Position numbers and translations under genes: made by a program. This document shows positions 27,248-34,911 of a stretch of DNA of 64,000 nucleotides, piece by piece. The notes under the pieces were generated by a model that had not been told where the DNA came from, made no database searches, and saw nothing but the letters and a program-made list of their open reading frames with translations. The stretch is from contig NZ_RCVQ01000005.1 in the NCBI RefSeq assembly GCF_016107285.1, positions 124,001-188,000 on the forward strand, read 5' to 3'. The number at the start of each line of letters is the position of its first letter. Position 1 is the stretch's first letter. The DNA is from Roseomonas sp. KE0001. GTDB taxonomy: Bacteria > Pseudomonadota > Alphaproteobacteria > Acetobacterales > Acetobacteraceae.

Positions 27248-28881
27248 GCCCCTCGCTCGACCCTGTCGCGCTGGAGATCCTGCGCAACGCCCTGACCGCC
27301 GCCGCGGCCGAGATGGACGTCACGGTCTGGCGGACCAGCCGCTCGACCATCGTGCGCGAGCTGCTCGACTACTCGACGGCGATCTTCGATGCGGAGGGCT
27401 ACAATGTCGCCCAGTCGGCGCGCATCCCGCAGCATCTCAACTCGATGAGCACCGGCCTGCTCACCGTGGTGCGCGACTTCCTGCCGCTGGACGGGTGGGG
27501 GGATGGCGACGTCGTCATCACCAACGATCCCTACTGCGGCGGCCAGCACATCCCCGACATCCTGGCCTTCCGCCCGGTCTACGCGGAAGGCCGGCGCGTC
27601 GCCATCGTCGGCACGCTCTGCCACCATCTCGACATGGGCGGCATGGCCGCGGGCTCCTACGCCGCGGCCGCGACGGAGGTGTTCCAGGAGGGGCTGCGCA
27701 TCCCGCCGCTGAAGCTCGTGAAGGGCGGGGTGCTGAACGAGGATGTCCTGGCCATGATGCGGCAGAATGTCCGCCGGCCGGACATGCTCTGGGGCGACCT
27801 CCAGGCGCAGCTCGCCTCGCTCTCCGTGGGCGAGGCCAATCTGCGCAAGCTGGCGGGGCGTGTCGGCGCCGCGACGCTGGTCGAGGCCTGCGCCCGCATC
27901 CTCGACGGCTCGGAGCGGGCGATGCGCGCCATGATCGGCCGCATCCCCGACGGGCGCTATGAATTCGAGGACTTCCTCGATGACGACGGCATCGATCCCG
28001 AACCGATCCGTATCCACGCGGCGGTGGAGGTGAAGGGCGAGGAGATGGTGATCGACCTCTCCGGCTGCGGGCGGCAGGCGGTGGGGCCGGTCAATGCCAC
28101 CCTCGCCTCCTCGGGCTCGGCCGTCTCCTACGCGGTGATGGCCATCGCCGATCAGGAGATTCCGCCCACCGCCGGCTGCTACCGTCCCGTCACGGTGATC
28201 GCGCCCGAGGGCAGCATCGTCAACGCGCGCCATCCGGCCCCCGTCGCCAACCGCGTCGCGGTCAGCCACCGGCTCGCCACCACGCTGCTCGGCGCGCTGC
28301 ACCAGGCGGTGCCGGACCGCGTGCCGGCGGCCTATTACGGCGTCTCCTACGTCTGCTCCTTCCAGACCATCGGGGCGGATGGCGAGCGCGGCGTGCTGGT
28401 GGAGATCGAGGTGGGCGGCAGCGGCGCCCATGCCGATACGGACGGGCTGAGCGGCTACACCTACGGCATGCACAACAACTCGAACATCCCGGTGGAGATG
28501 ATCGAGAGCGAGTTGCCGCTGACGCTCACGGGCTACGGCCTGCTGCCGGATTCCGGCGGGGCGGGGCGGCAGCGCGGCGGGCTCGGCCTGTTCCGCGAAT
28601 GGCGCATCGACAGCGTGGAGGCGATCTTCACCGCCAACCTGGAGCGCTTCAGGTTCCGCCCCTACGGGCTTGAAGGCGGCGAGCCCGGCCGCGCCGGCGC
28701 GCTCTGGCTGATCCGCGACGGCGAGCGCAGGCCGCTGGGTTCCAAGGTGAACAACCTGCGGCTGATGAAGGGCGACGTGATCCGGCTGGAGACCTCGGGA
28801 GGTGGCGGCTATGGCCGGCCGGAGGATCGGGCGGAGGCGGCGCGGCGGACGGACCGCGCGCTCGGCTACGTCACCGCCTGA
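27244..28881 (+). CDS. hyuB: Hydantoinase/oxoprolinase subunit B (HyuB-type)
   Basis: 545-residue Hydantoinase_B protein. Conserved features are DPVALEILRNALTAAAAEMDVTVWRTSRS near the start, DVVITNDPYCGGQHIPDI and GTLCHHLDMGG (the His/Asp residues are putative metal ligands), then VNLRKLAG-like LSVGEANLRKLAG, the ASSGSAVSYAVMAIADQEIPPTAGC segment and C-terminal GGGGYGRPEDR. It overlaps hyuA by ATGA. Last gene of the TRAP-hyu operon; a strong hairpin follows at 28897-28923. Subunits A and B are separate, as in bacterial hydantoin or N-methylhydantoin enzymes. The exact substrate is unresolved. Confidence 0.92.
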   Translation: MSPSLDPVALEILRNALTAAAAEMDVTVWRTSRSTIVRELLDYSTAIFDAEGYNVAQSARIPQHLNSMSTGLLTVVRDFLPLDGWGDGDVVITNDPYCGGQHIPDILAFRPVYAEGRRVAIVGTLCHHLDMGGMAAGSYAAAATEVFQEGLRIPPLKLVKGGVLNEDVLAMMRQNVRRPDMLWGDLQAQLASLSVGEANLRKLAGRVGAATLVEACARILDGSERAMRAMIGRIPDGRYEFEDFLDDDGIDPEPIRIHAAVEVKGEEMVIDLSGCGRQAVGPVNATLASSGSAVSYAVMAIADQEIPPTAGCYRPVTVIAPEGSIVNARHPAPVANRVAVSHRLATTLLGALHQAVPDRVPAAYYGVSYVCSFQTIGADGERGVLVEIEVGGSGAHADTDGLSGYTYGMHNNSNIPVEMIESELPLTLTGYGLLPDSGGAGRQRGGLGLFREWRIDSVEAIFTANLERFRFRPYGLEGGEPGRAGALWLIRDGERRPLGSKVNNLRLMKGDVIRLETSGGGGYGRPEDRAEAARRTDRALGYVTA

Positions 28882-28896
28882 GGGTCGCGGGAAGCG

Positions 28897-28923
28897 TCCG
28901 GGGGAGCCGCGCCCCCCCCCGGA
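28897..28923. terminator. GC-rich hairpin between convergent operons
   Basis: TCCGGGGG pairs with CCCCCGGA around an 11-base loop, immediately after hyuB (stop 28881) and before the end of the convergent gene at 28932. There is no T-run on either side, so it may be a Rho-assisted or bidirectional transcript end. Confidence 0.45.
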
Positions 28924-28931
28924 GGCCTGCC

Positions 28932-29855
28932 CTACTTCCCCCAGCGCAGCGCCATCGCGTCGAGATCGCGTGCGATCTCGATCAGCCCCTGGCGCGCCGC
29001 CGGATGCAGCGGCGGCAGAGGTGCGCGCGGTGCGTCGCAGGCGATGATGCCGCCTTCCCGCATCAGCGCCTTGGCCGCCAGCAGCCCGCATTGCCGGTTC
29101 TCGTGGTTGATCAGCGGCAGCCAGCGATGGTATCCGGCCTTGGCCGCCTCCCGGTTGCCGGCCAGATAGTCGCGGACGATCGGCACCAGCCCGTCCGGAT
29201 AGCCGCCGCCGGTCATGCTGCCCGTGGCCCCGGCGTCGAGGTCGGCCAGCAGGGTGATCGCCTCCTCGCCGTCCCAGGGGCCCTCGACCGCCTCGCCGCC
29301 CTCGGCGATGAGCTGCCGCAGCTTGGCGGCGGCGCCCGCCGTCTCGATCTTGAAGTAGGCGACATGCGCGATCTCGCGCGCCATCCGCGCCAGGAAGCCC
29401 GGCGGCAGCGGCGTGCCGGCGGCCGGCGCGTCCTGGATCATGATCGGGATCTCGATCGCGTCGGACACCGTGCGGAAGAAGTCGAAGATCGCCGCCTCGC
29501 CGAAGCGGAAGGTGGCGCCGTGATAGGGCGGCATGATCATCACCATGGCCGCGCCCTGCTCCTGCGCGTGGCGGCTGCGCGCGGCGCAGATCCGCGGGCT
29601 GGTGTGCGTGGTGGTGACGATCACCGGCACCCGCCCCGCGACGTGGCGCAGGATGGCCTCGGTCAGCACCTCCCGCTCCTCATCGGCGAGCAGGAACTGC
29701 TCGGAGAAGTTCGCCAGGATCGAGAGCCCGTCCGAGCCGGCCTCGATCATGAAGTCGAGGCAGCGGCGCTGCCCCTCCAGGTCCAGCGCGCCATGCTCGT
29801 CGAAGATCGTCGGCACCACCGGGAACACGCCCCGGTACAGCGTCGGATGCGCCAT
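28932..29855 (-). CDS. DapA-superfamily dehydratase/aldolase, probable 2-keto-3-deoxy-L-arabonate dehydratase
   Basis: 307-residue (beta/alpha)8 protein of the DHDPS/N-acetylneuraminate lyase superfamily. It starts YRGVFPVVPTIFDEHGALDLEGQRRCLDFMIEAGSDG, and the Schiff-base Lys is in VAYFKIETAG. The position of the DHDPS catalytic Tyr is changed: MPPYHG replaces the usual TPYYN, so it is probably not a lysine-pathway DapA. The segment GPWDGEEAITLLADLDAGATGSM and the gene 17 bases upstream, an arabinonate dehydratase, fit AraD of the non-phosphorylative L-arabinose pathway, which converts 2-keto-3-deoxyarabonate to alpha-ketoglutarate semialdehyde. That specific role is inference. AGGGAAGGAG precedes ATG 29855. 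Confidence 0.82.
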   Translation of the reverse strand: MAHPTLYRGVFPVVPTIFDEHGALDLEGQRRCLDFMIEAGSDGLSILANFSEQFLLADEEREVLTEAILRHVAGRVPVIVTTTHTSPRICAARSRHAQEQGAAMVMIMPPYHGATFRFGEAAIFDFFRTVSDAIEIPIMIQDAPAAGTPLPPGFLARMAREIAHVAYFKIETAGAAAKLRQLIAEGGEAVEGPWDGEEAITLLADLDAGATGSMTGGGYPDGLVPIVRDYLAGNREAAKAGYHRWLPLINHENRQCGLLAAKALMREGGIIACDAPRAPLPPLHPAARQGLIEIARDLDAMALRWGK

Positions 29856-29872
29856 GTCTTGTCTCCTTCCCT

Positions 29873-31603
29873 TCAGTGATTGTCACGCGGCACGGGCGAG
29901 CCGCTGCGGCCGACCAGGAAGTCGAAATCGGCGCCCTGGTCCGCCTGAAGCACGTGATCGACATAGAGCCTGGTATAGCCCCTGTCGAAATGCGGCGCCG
30001 GCGGCACCCAGGCGGCGCGGCGGGCGGCCAACTCGGCCTCGTCCACATGCAGGTGCAGGCTGCCGGCCTTGACGTCGAGGGTGATGAGATCGCCGGTCCG
30101 CACCAGGGCCAGCGGCCCGCCGGCCGCCGCCTCCGGCGCCACATGCAGCACCACGGTGCCATAGGCGGTGCCCGACATGCGGGCATCGGAGATCCGCACC
30201 ATGTCGCGCACCCCCTGGCGCAGCAGCTTCTGCGGCAGCGGCATGTTGCCGACCTCGGCCATGCCGGGATAGCCCTTGGGGCCGCAGTTCTGCAGCACCA
30301 TGATGCAGTCGGCGTCGATCTCCAGACTGTCGTCGTTCACCGCGTGGTGCAGGTGCTCGATGCTATCGAAGACCACGGCGCGGCCGGTGTGCCGCATCAG
30401 GTGCGGCGAGGCGGCGGACGGCTTGATCACCGCGCCGTCGGGCGCCAGGTTGCCGCGCAGGATGGCGATGCCGGCATCGGGCTTGAAGGGCTGCTCCGGG
30501 GTGGTGATGACCTCCCGGTTCCAGCAGCGCGCGTCCTTGACGTTGTCCCAGATGCTCCGGCCGTTGACGGTCAGCGCGTCCTTGTGCAGCAGGCCCTGCT
30601 CGCCCAGGTCGCGCAGCACCACGGGCAGGCCGCCGGCGTAGTAGAAATCCTCCATCAGGTACTCGCCGGAGGGCATCAGGTTCACCTGGCAATGGACGCC
30701 GCGGCCCAGCCGGTCGAAATCCTCCAGCGTCAGGTCGACGCCGATGCGCCGCGCGATGGCGATGAGATGCACCACCGCGTTGGTCGAGCCGCCGATGGCG
30801 GCCAGGGTGCGGATGGCGTTCTCGAAGGCCTCCCGCGTCAGGATCCTCGTGGGTGTCAGGTCCTCTCCCACCATCTCGACGATGCGGCGGCCGGCCATGC
30901 GGGCCAGCTCGTTGCGGCGGGCGTCGACGGCGGGGATGGCGGCGTTGGTCGGCAGGCCGATGCCCAGCGCCTCCACCATCGAGGCCATGGAGGAGGCCGT
31001 ACCCATGGTCATGCAGGAACCATGGCTGCGGTTCATCCCCGCCTCGGCCTCATGGAACTCCTTCAGCGTGATCTCGCCGGCGCGGAGCTGCTCGCTCATC
31101 GAGATGATGCTGGTGCCGGAGCCGATCATCCTGCCCTGATAGACGCCGCGCAGCTGCGGCCCGCCGGAGACGCCGATGGCGGGAAGATCGGCGCTGGCCG
31201 CGCCCATCAGCAGCGCGGGCGTCGTCTTGTCGCAGCCCATCAGCAGCACGACGCCATCCAGCGGATGGGCGCGGATGCCCTCTTCCACATCCATCGCCGC
31301 GAGGTTGCGGTAGAGCATGGCGGTGGGGCGCATCGTCACCTCGCCCAGCGAGGAGACGGGGAATTCCAGCGGGAAGCCGCCGGCCTCCAGCACGCCGTAG
31401 CGGACATGCTCGGCGATGGTGCGGAAGTGGCTGTTGCAGGGGTTGAGCTCGGACCAGGTGTTGCAGATGCCGATGACCGGCCTGCCCTCGAACTGGTCCT
31501 GCGGAATGCCGCGATTCTTCAGGAAGGAGCGGTAGTAGAAGCCCATCTTGTCCTGCCGGCCGAACCAGGCCTGGCTGCGCAGCGTTTTCTTGTCGTGTGT
31601 CAT
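29873..31603 (-). CDS. araC: IlvD/Edd-family dehydratase, L-arabinonate dehydratase-like
   Basis: 576-residue Fe-S dehydratase. Three cysteines match the [2Fe-2S] ligands of sugar-acid dehydratases: Cys56 (NPCNSH), Cys124 (MGCDKTTPA, with Lys126 next to the Mg site) and Cys197 (GSCMTMGTASSM). The late ISDARMSGTAYG contains the catalytic Ser. The N-terminal RSQAWFGRQDKMGFYYRSFLKNRGIPQDQFEGRPVIGICNTWSELNPC is the sugar-acid dehydratase form, not branched-chain IlvD. The likely reaction is dehydration of L-arabinonate (possibly also D-fuconate or D-xylonate) to 2-keto-3-deoxy acid. The neighbour downstream is the next enzyme of the pathway and the neighbour upstream is a LysR regulator, all on one strand. 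The symbol follows Azospirillum usage; substrate preference is uncertain. Confidence 0.88.
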   Translation of the reverse strand: MTHDKKTLRSQAWFGRQDKMGFYYRSFLKNRGIPQDQFEGRPVIGICNTWSELNPCNSHFRTIAEHVRYGVLEAGGFPLEFPVSSLGEVTMRPTAMLYRNLAAMDVEEGIRAHPLDGVVLLMGCDKTTPALLMGAASADLPAIGVSGGPQLRGVYQGRMIGSGTSIISMSEQLRAGEITLKEFHEAEAGMNRSHGSCMTMGTASSMASMVEALGIGLPTNAAIPAVDARRNELARMAGRRIVEMVGEDLTPTRILTREAFENAIRTLAAIGGSTNAVVHLIAIARRIGVDLTLEDFDRLGRGVHCQVNLMPSGEYLMEDFYYAGGLPVVLRDLGEQGLLHKDALTVNGRSIWDNVKDARCWNREVITTPEQPFKPDAGIAILRGNLAPDGAVIKPSAASPHLMRHTGRAVVFDSIEHLHHAVNDDSLEIDADCIMVLQNCGPKGYPGMAEVGNMPLPQKLLRQGVRDMVRISDARMSGTAYGTVVLHVAPEAAAGGPLALVRTGDLITLDVKAGSLHLHVDEAELAARRAAWVPPAPHFDRGYTRLYVDHVLQADQGADFDFLVGRSGSPVPRDNH

Positions 31604-31668
31604 GGCGCGTTTCCTCGGGAGACGGCAGGGGCGCCGCGTCCGAGCAGGCTAGGCCGACGAGGCATATC

Positions 31669-31682
31669 GTTCCAATCGGAAC
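31669..31682. promoter_or_regulatory. Inverted repeat GTTCC-N4-GGAAC before the dehydratase
   Basis: A perfect 5-base-arm palindrome lies in the 90-base gap between the LysR stop (31694) and the dehydratase start (31603), 66 bases upstream of the latter. A promoter-proximal operator for the two dehydratase genes is plausible; no experimental analogue is known to me. Confidence 0.3.
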
Positions 31683-31693
31683 TTCGGGGCGAT

Positions 31694-32680
31694 CTATGCC
31701 GGTTTCGGTATGTCTTCAAAGAGCAAAGCCTCCGCCATGGCGTGGAGGCTGTGCGCCGCCGGCGAGAGACGGTGGCCGCGCAGCCGGATCAACCCATAGG
31801 GCGGCACGCTCAGGCGGGGCGCCTCCCGCGGGGCGGGCAGGCGGCGGAACCGCCCGCGCGGCCCGAAGATGGCCGCGACCGAGGTGCTGACGGCACCGAT
31901 GGCATCGCCCCGCGCCAGCGCCGCCAGGGCGACCAGGGCCGAGGCGGTGTTCAGCACCTGGCCCGGCGGCTCGAGCCCATGGCGCAGGAACAGCATCTCC
32001 ACCTGCTGGCGCAGCAGGCTGCCGCGCGGTTCCAGCACCCAGGGGTAGGCCCGGAGATCGGCCAGGGCCGGGGTGCCTCCCGCCAGCAGCGGATGCTCCT
32101 CCCGCACCAGGAAGCAGATCTCCTCCTCCCCCACCTCGCGATACTCCAGCCCGGCCGCGTCCTGCCCCGCGGGCAGGCGCGCCAGGATGAAGTCCAGCCG
32201 GCCGGCGCGCAGCCGCTCGACCAGGACCGGGCTGGTGTCCACCTCCGCGCTCACCCGGATGCCGGGCGCCTCGCGCCGTGCCTGCTCTACCAGCCGCACC
32301 AGCGCATCCACCGCCGGCATGGTGACGGCGCCGATGGCCACCGTGCCGCCCGAGCCGCCGCGCAGGCCGTTCAGCTCCGCCGCCGCCGCCTCCAGCTCGA
32401 CCAGCACGGCGCGGGCGCGCCGCAGCAGCACCTCGCCCAGCGCGTTGGGCTCCACCCCGCGCGGCCGGCGCTCGACCACCGGAGCGCCGATCATCGCCTC
32501 GATCTCCGCCAGCAGGCGCGAGGCGGCGGGCTGGGTCAGGCCGAGGCGGCGGGCGGCGCGGTTGAGGTTGCGGTCCTCGTCCAGGGCGGTGAGCAGCTGC
32601 AGGTGGCGCAGCTTGAGGCGGGTGCGGGAGAACCAGTCCGGCGCCAGGGGGCGAGGCGCCCCGGCGGGGGAAGCGGCCAT
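31694..32680 (-). CDS. LysR family transcriptional regulator (sugar-acid cluster)
   Basis: 328-residue LysR protein with a 17-residue extension before the helix-turn-helix (RLKLRHLQLLTALDEDRNLNRAARRLGLTQPAASRLLAEIE). The RLKLRHLQLLxALxExRNLxRAA pattern is that of the GbpR/CbbR-like group found with sugar-binding and galactose/arabinose catabolism genes. The effector domain spans about 105-300 (VAIGAVTMPAVDALV, LDFILARLPAG and ALARGDAIGAVSTSVA). It lies upstream of the arabinonate-type dehydratase genes on the same strand and divergent from a Bug-family receptor, so it may control both. A CCGATTCGG palindrome sits 12 bases before its start. Confidence 0.9.
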   Translation of the reverse strand: MAASPAGAPRPLAPDWFSRTRLKLRHLQLLTALDEDRNLNRAARRLGLTQPAASRLLAEIEAMIGAPVVERRPRGVEPNALGEVLLRRARAVLVELEAAAAELNGLRGGSGGTVAIGAVTMPAVDALVRLVEQARREAPGIRVSAEVDTSPVLVERLRAGRLDFILARLPAGQDAAGLEYREVGEEEICFLVREEHPLLAGGTPALADLRAYPWVLEPRGSLLRQQVEMLFLRHGLEPPGQVLNTASALVALAALARGDAIGAVSTSVAAIFGPRGRFRRLPAPREAPRLSVPPYGLIRLRGHRLSPAAHSLHAMAEALLFEDIPKPA

Positions 32681-32689
32681 GGCAGGGAT

Positions 32690-32704
32690 ATCCGATTCGG
32701 TATG
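32690..32704. promoter_or_regulatory. Palindrome ATCCGATTCGGTAT in LysR/Bug divergent promoter region
   Basis: The core CCGA-T-TCGG is symmetric and continues imperfectly on both sides (AT on both ends). It lies 10-24 bases upstream of the LysR start, on the side of the divergent gene at 32938. It is a candidate LysR site. The 11-mer TTCGGTATGTC at 32696-32706 recurs at 31704-31714 inside the 3' end of the LysR gene, probably by chance. Confidence 0.35.
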
Positions 32705-32937
32705 TCGGGCGCCGATGATTGCGCTTTACTAGCATCCCGCCCGCCCCCTAACCATACCGCGACAAGAACAGTTCCGCAGCAAGCGGACCGGGCCCGAGGC
32801 GGTCCGTGGAGGAAAGCCGGTCCACTGCCCGCCCCCGAGCGGCGCGCCGTGCCATGCCGCCGCCCCGCCCCGATCCCGGCGTCACACCCGCCCCCGTTCC
32901 CGCGAGGGCGGCTCCACGGACCCGGAAAGACCCACGG

Positions 32938-33951
32938 ATGACGTTCCAGAACGACGCCCTGCCCCCGCTCCGCCGCCGCGGGCTGCTCGCCGCCGGCCTC
33001 GGCGCCGCCGCCGGTGGCCTCGCCATGCCGCACCTGGCCCTGGCCCAGTCCTGGCCGACCCGGCCGGTGACGCTGGTGGTCGGCTTCCCGCCCGGCGGCC
33101 AGACCGACTTCGCCGCCCGCGTCATCCAGCAGGGCATGTCGCAGGCGCTCGGCCAGCCGGTGGTGATCGACAACAAGGGCGGCGCCGGCGGCAATATCGG
33201 CACCGAGGCGGTGCTGCGGGCGCGGCCGGACGGCTACACGATCCTGGCGGCCAATTCGAGCTCCATGGCCATCAACCCGCACACCTTCCCGGGCATGACC
33301 ATCGATCCGCTGGAGCTGGTCTCGGTGGGGCTGGCGCTGCAAAGCTCGCTGATCCTGTGCCTGCACCCCTCGGTTCCGGCGAGGACGGTCGCGGACTTCA
33401 CCGCCTGGGTGAAGGCGCAGCCCAAGGGTGTCGATTACGGCACGGCGGCGGCGGGAAGCATGTCGCACTGCGCGATGGAGCTGTTCCGCACCCGCATCGG
33501 CAATCCGCAGATGGAGAGCGTGCCCTATCGCGGCAGCGGCCCGGCCATGCAGGACTTCATCGCCGGCCGCTTCAGCGCCCTCTTCGACGCCGCCTCGGTC
33601 GTGGCGCCCTTCGTCAAGGCCGGGCAGGTGCGCGGGCTGATGGTGACGGGGGAGCGGCGCGCGCCGGCCTTCCCGGATATCCCGACCGCCGCCGAGCAGG
33701 GCCTGAACGACTTCATCATCACCAGCTGGATCGGCCTCTCGGCGCCGAAGGGCACGCCGCCCGAGGTGGTGCAGCGGCTCAACGCGGCGATGAACGCAGC
33801 GCTGCAGGACGCCACGGTGCGGGAGCGCATCACCGGCCAGGGCGACGAGCCGGGCGGCGGCACGGCGGCGGAGTTCGATGCCCGCGTGAAGGCCGACCAC
33901 AAGCGCTGGGGCGAGGTGGCGCGGGCGGCGAATATCCGCGCCGACGCCTGA
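32938..33951 (+). CDS. Bug/TctC family tripartite tricarboxylate receptor protein
   Basis: Periplasmic receptor of 337 residues in the Bug (TctC-like) family. An RRR-GLLAAGLGAAAGGLAMPHLALA leader suggests Tat export, with cleavage before QSWPTRPVTLVVGFPPGGQTDFAAR, the hallmark first strand and anion loop. Further family features are QPVVIDNKGGAGGNIGTEAVLRARPDGYT, SVPYRGSGPAMQDFIAGRFSALFD and GERRAPAFPDIPTAAEQG, with WIGLSAPKGTPPEVVQRLNAA. Such receptors bind carboxylates and are often present without TctAB permeases, as here. Its divergence from the LysR of the sugar-acid cluster hints at an arabinonate-like ligand. ATG 32938 is followed by a normal leader. Confidence 0.92.
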   Translation: MTFQNDALPPLRRRGLLAAGLGAAAGGLAMPHLALAQSWPTRPVTLVVGFPPGGQTDFAARVIQQGMSQALGQPVVIDNKGGAGGNIGTEAVLRARPDGYTILAANSSSMAINPHTFPGMTIDPLELVSVGLALQSSLILCLHPSVPARTVADFTAWVKAQPKGVDYGTAAAGSMSHCAMELFRTRIGNPQMESVPYRGSGPAMQDFIAGRFSALFDAASVVAPFVKAGQVRGLMVTGERRAPAFPDIPTAAEQGLNDFIITSWIGLSAPKGTPPEVVQRLNAAMNAALQDATVRERITGQGDEPGGGTAAEFDARVKADHKRWGEVARAANIRADA

Positions 33952-33955
33952 TGGC

Positions 33956-33996
33956 CGGGCGGACCGGAGAAAGGTCATCCTCTCTCCGGCCGCCCG
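33956..33996. terminator. Strong hairpin between convergent genes
   Basis: CGGGCGG, a bulged A and CCGGAGA pair with TCTCCGG and CCGCCCG across a 12-base loop: 14 pairs with one bulge. It fills the gap between the Bug receptor stop (33951) and the convergent ABC ATPase stop (34003), a typical place for a shared transcript end. There is no T-run. Confidence 0.55.
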
Positions 33997-34002
33997 CCCG
34001 CC

Positions 34003-34911
34003 TCACACCAGGGCGAAATGCCCCGCCGACACCTCGCGGAGCTCCGCCTCGGGCGGCGGCGGCGAAGGCTCGTAGGGCAGGCGCCGGCGGGCCGCCTCGC
34101 GGTCCGGGTCCGGGATCGGCGCCGCCGAGATCAGGGCGCGGGTATAGGGATGGGTCGGGTTGGCGAAGACCTCGGCGGTCGGTCCCATCTCGACGATACG
34201 GCCGCGCAGCATCACCGCCACCCGGTGGCAGAGATAGCGCACCATGCCGAGGTCATGGGCGATGAACAGATAGGCCATGCCCATCTCCTCCTGCAGATCG
34301 AGGAAGAGGTTGATGATCTGCGCCTGGATCGAGACGTCGAGCGCGGTGATCGGCTCGTCCGCCACGATCAGCTTCGGGCCGAGCGCGATGGCGCGGGCGA
34401 TGCCGATGCGCTGCCGCTGACCGCCGGAGAACTGGTGGGGGAAGCGGTCCATGAAGCGCGGGTCGAGGCCGACACGCCGGAAGAGCTCCGCCACACGGTC
34501 GCGCTGCTCGGCGCCGCCCCGCACCACCCCATGCACGCGCAGGGGCTCGCCGACGCTCTCTCCCACCCGCATGCGCGGATTGAGCGAGGAGTAGGGGTCC
34601 TGGAACACCACCTGCAGCTTCTTGCGCACCTTGATGAGCTGGTGCGTCTTCAGGCCGGTGATGTCCTCGCCCTCGAAGACGATACGGCCGGCGGTGGGCT
34701 TCTCCAGCCGCAGCACCAGGCGGCCCGTCGTGCTCTTGCCCGAGCCGGATTCGCCGACCAGGCCCAGCGTCTCGCCCGGCGCCACGGTGAAGCTGATGCC
34801 GTCCACCGCCTTCACCGTGTGGGTCGGGCGGCCCCAGAGGTTGTGCGCGGTGTCGAAGTGCCGGGTCAGGCCCTCGACCGCCAGGATCGGCTTGGGGGCA
34901 ATCGCGTTCAT
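34003..34911 (-). CDS. Oligopeptide/dipeptide-type ABC transporter ATP-binding protein (DppF/OppF-like)
   Basis: 302-residue ABC ATPase. Walker A is GLVGESGSGKSTTGR, Q-loop VFQDPYSSLNPRM, signature FSGGQRQRIGIARAIAL, Walker B LIVADEPITALD and H-loop YLFIAHDLGMV. The OppF-type details include VKAVDGISFTVAPGETLGLVGESG and the C-terminal oligopeptide-HPY remnant (PYEPSPPPPEAELREVSAGHFALV). It energises import of peptides, nickel or iron-complex-type ligands together with the upstream ATPase, whose gene overlaps it by 4 bases. Neither permeases nor a receptor are adjacent, so partners must be elsewhere. A Fur-like palindrome precedes the pair. Confidence 0.92.
   Translation of the reverse strand: MNAIAPKPILAVEGLTRHFDTAHNLWGRPTHTVKAVDGISFTVAPGETLGLVGESGSGKSTTGRLVLRLEKPTAGRIVFEGEDITGLKTHQLIKVRKKLQVVFQDPYSSLNPRMRVGESVGEPLRVHGVVRGGAEQRDRVAELFRRVGLDPRFMDRFPHQFSGGQRQRIGIARAIALGPKLIVADEPITALDVSIQAQIINLFLDLQEEMGMAYLFIAHDLGMVRYLCHRVAVMLRGRIVEMGPTAEVFANPTHPYTRALISAAPIPDPDREAARRRLPYEPSPPPPEAELREVSAGHFALV

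Noticed and set aside
31704-32706. 11-base direct repeat TTCGGTATGTC on both sides of the LysR gene (31704-31714 and 32696-32706)
   Set aside because: One copy lies in the coding 3' end, there are no inverted termini or transposase, and the length is compatible with chance.
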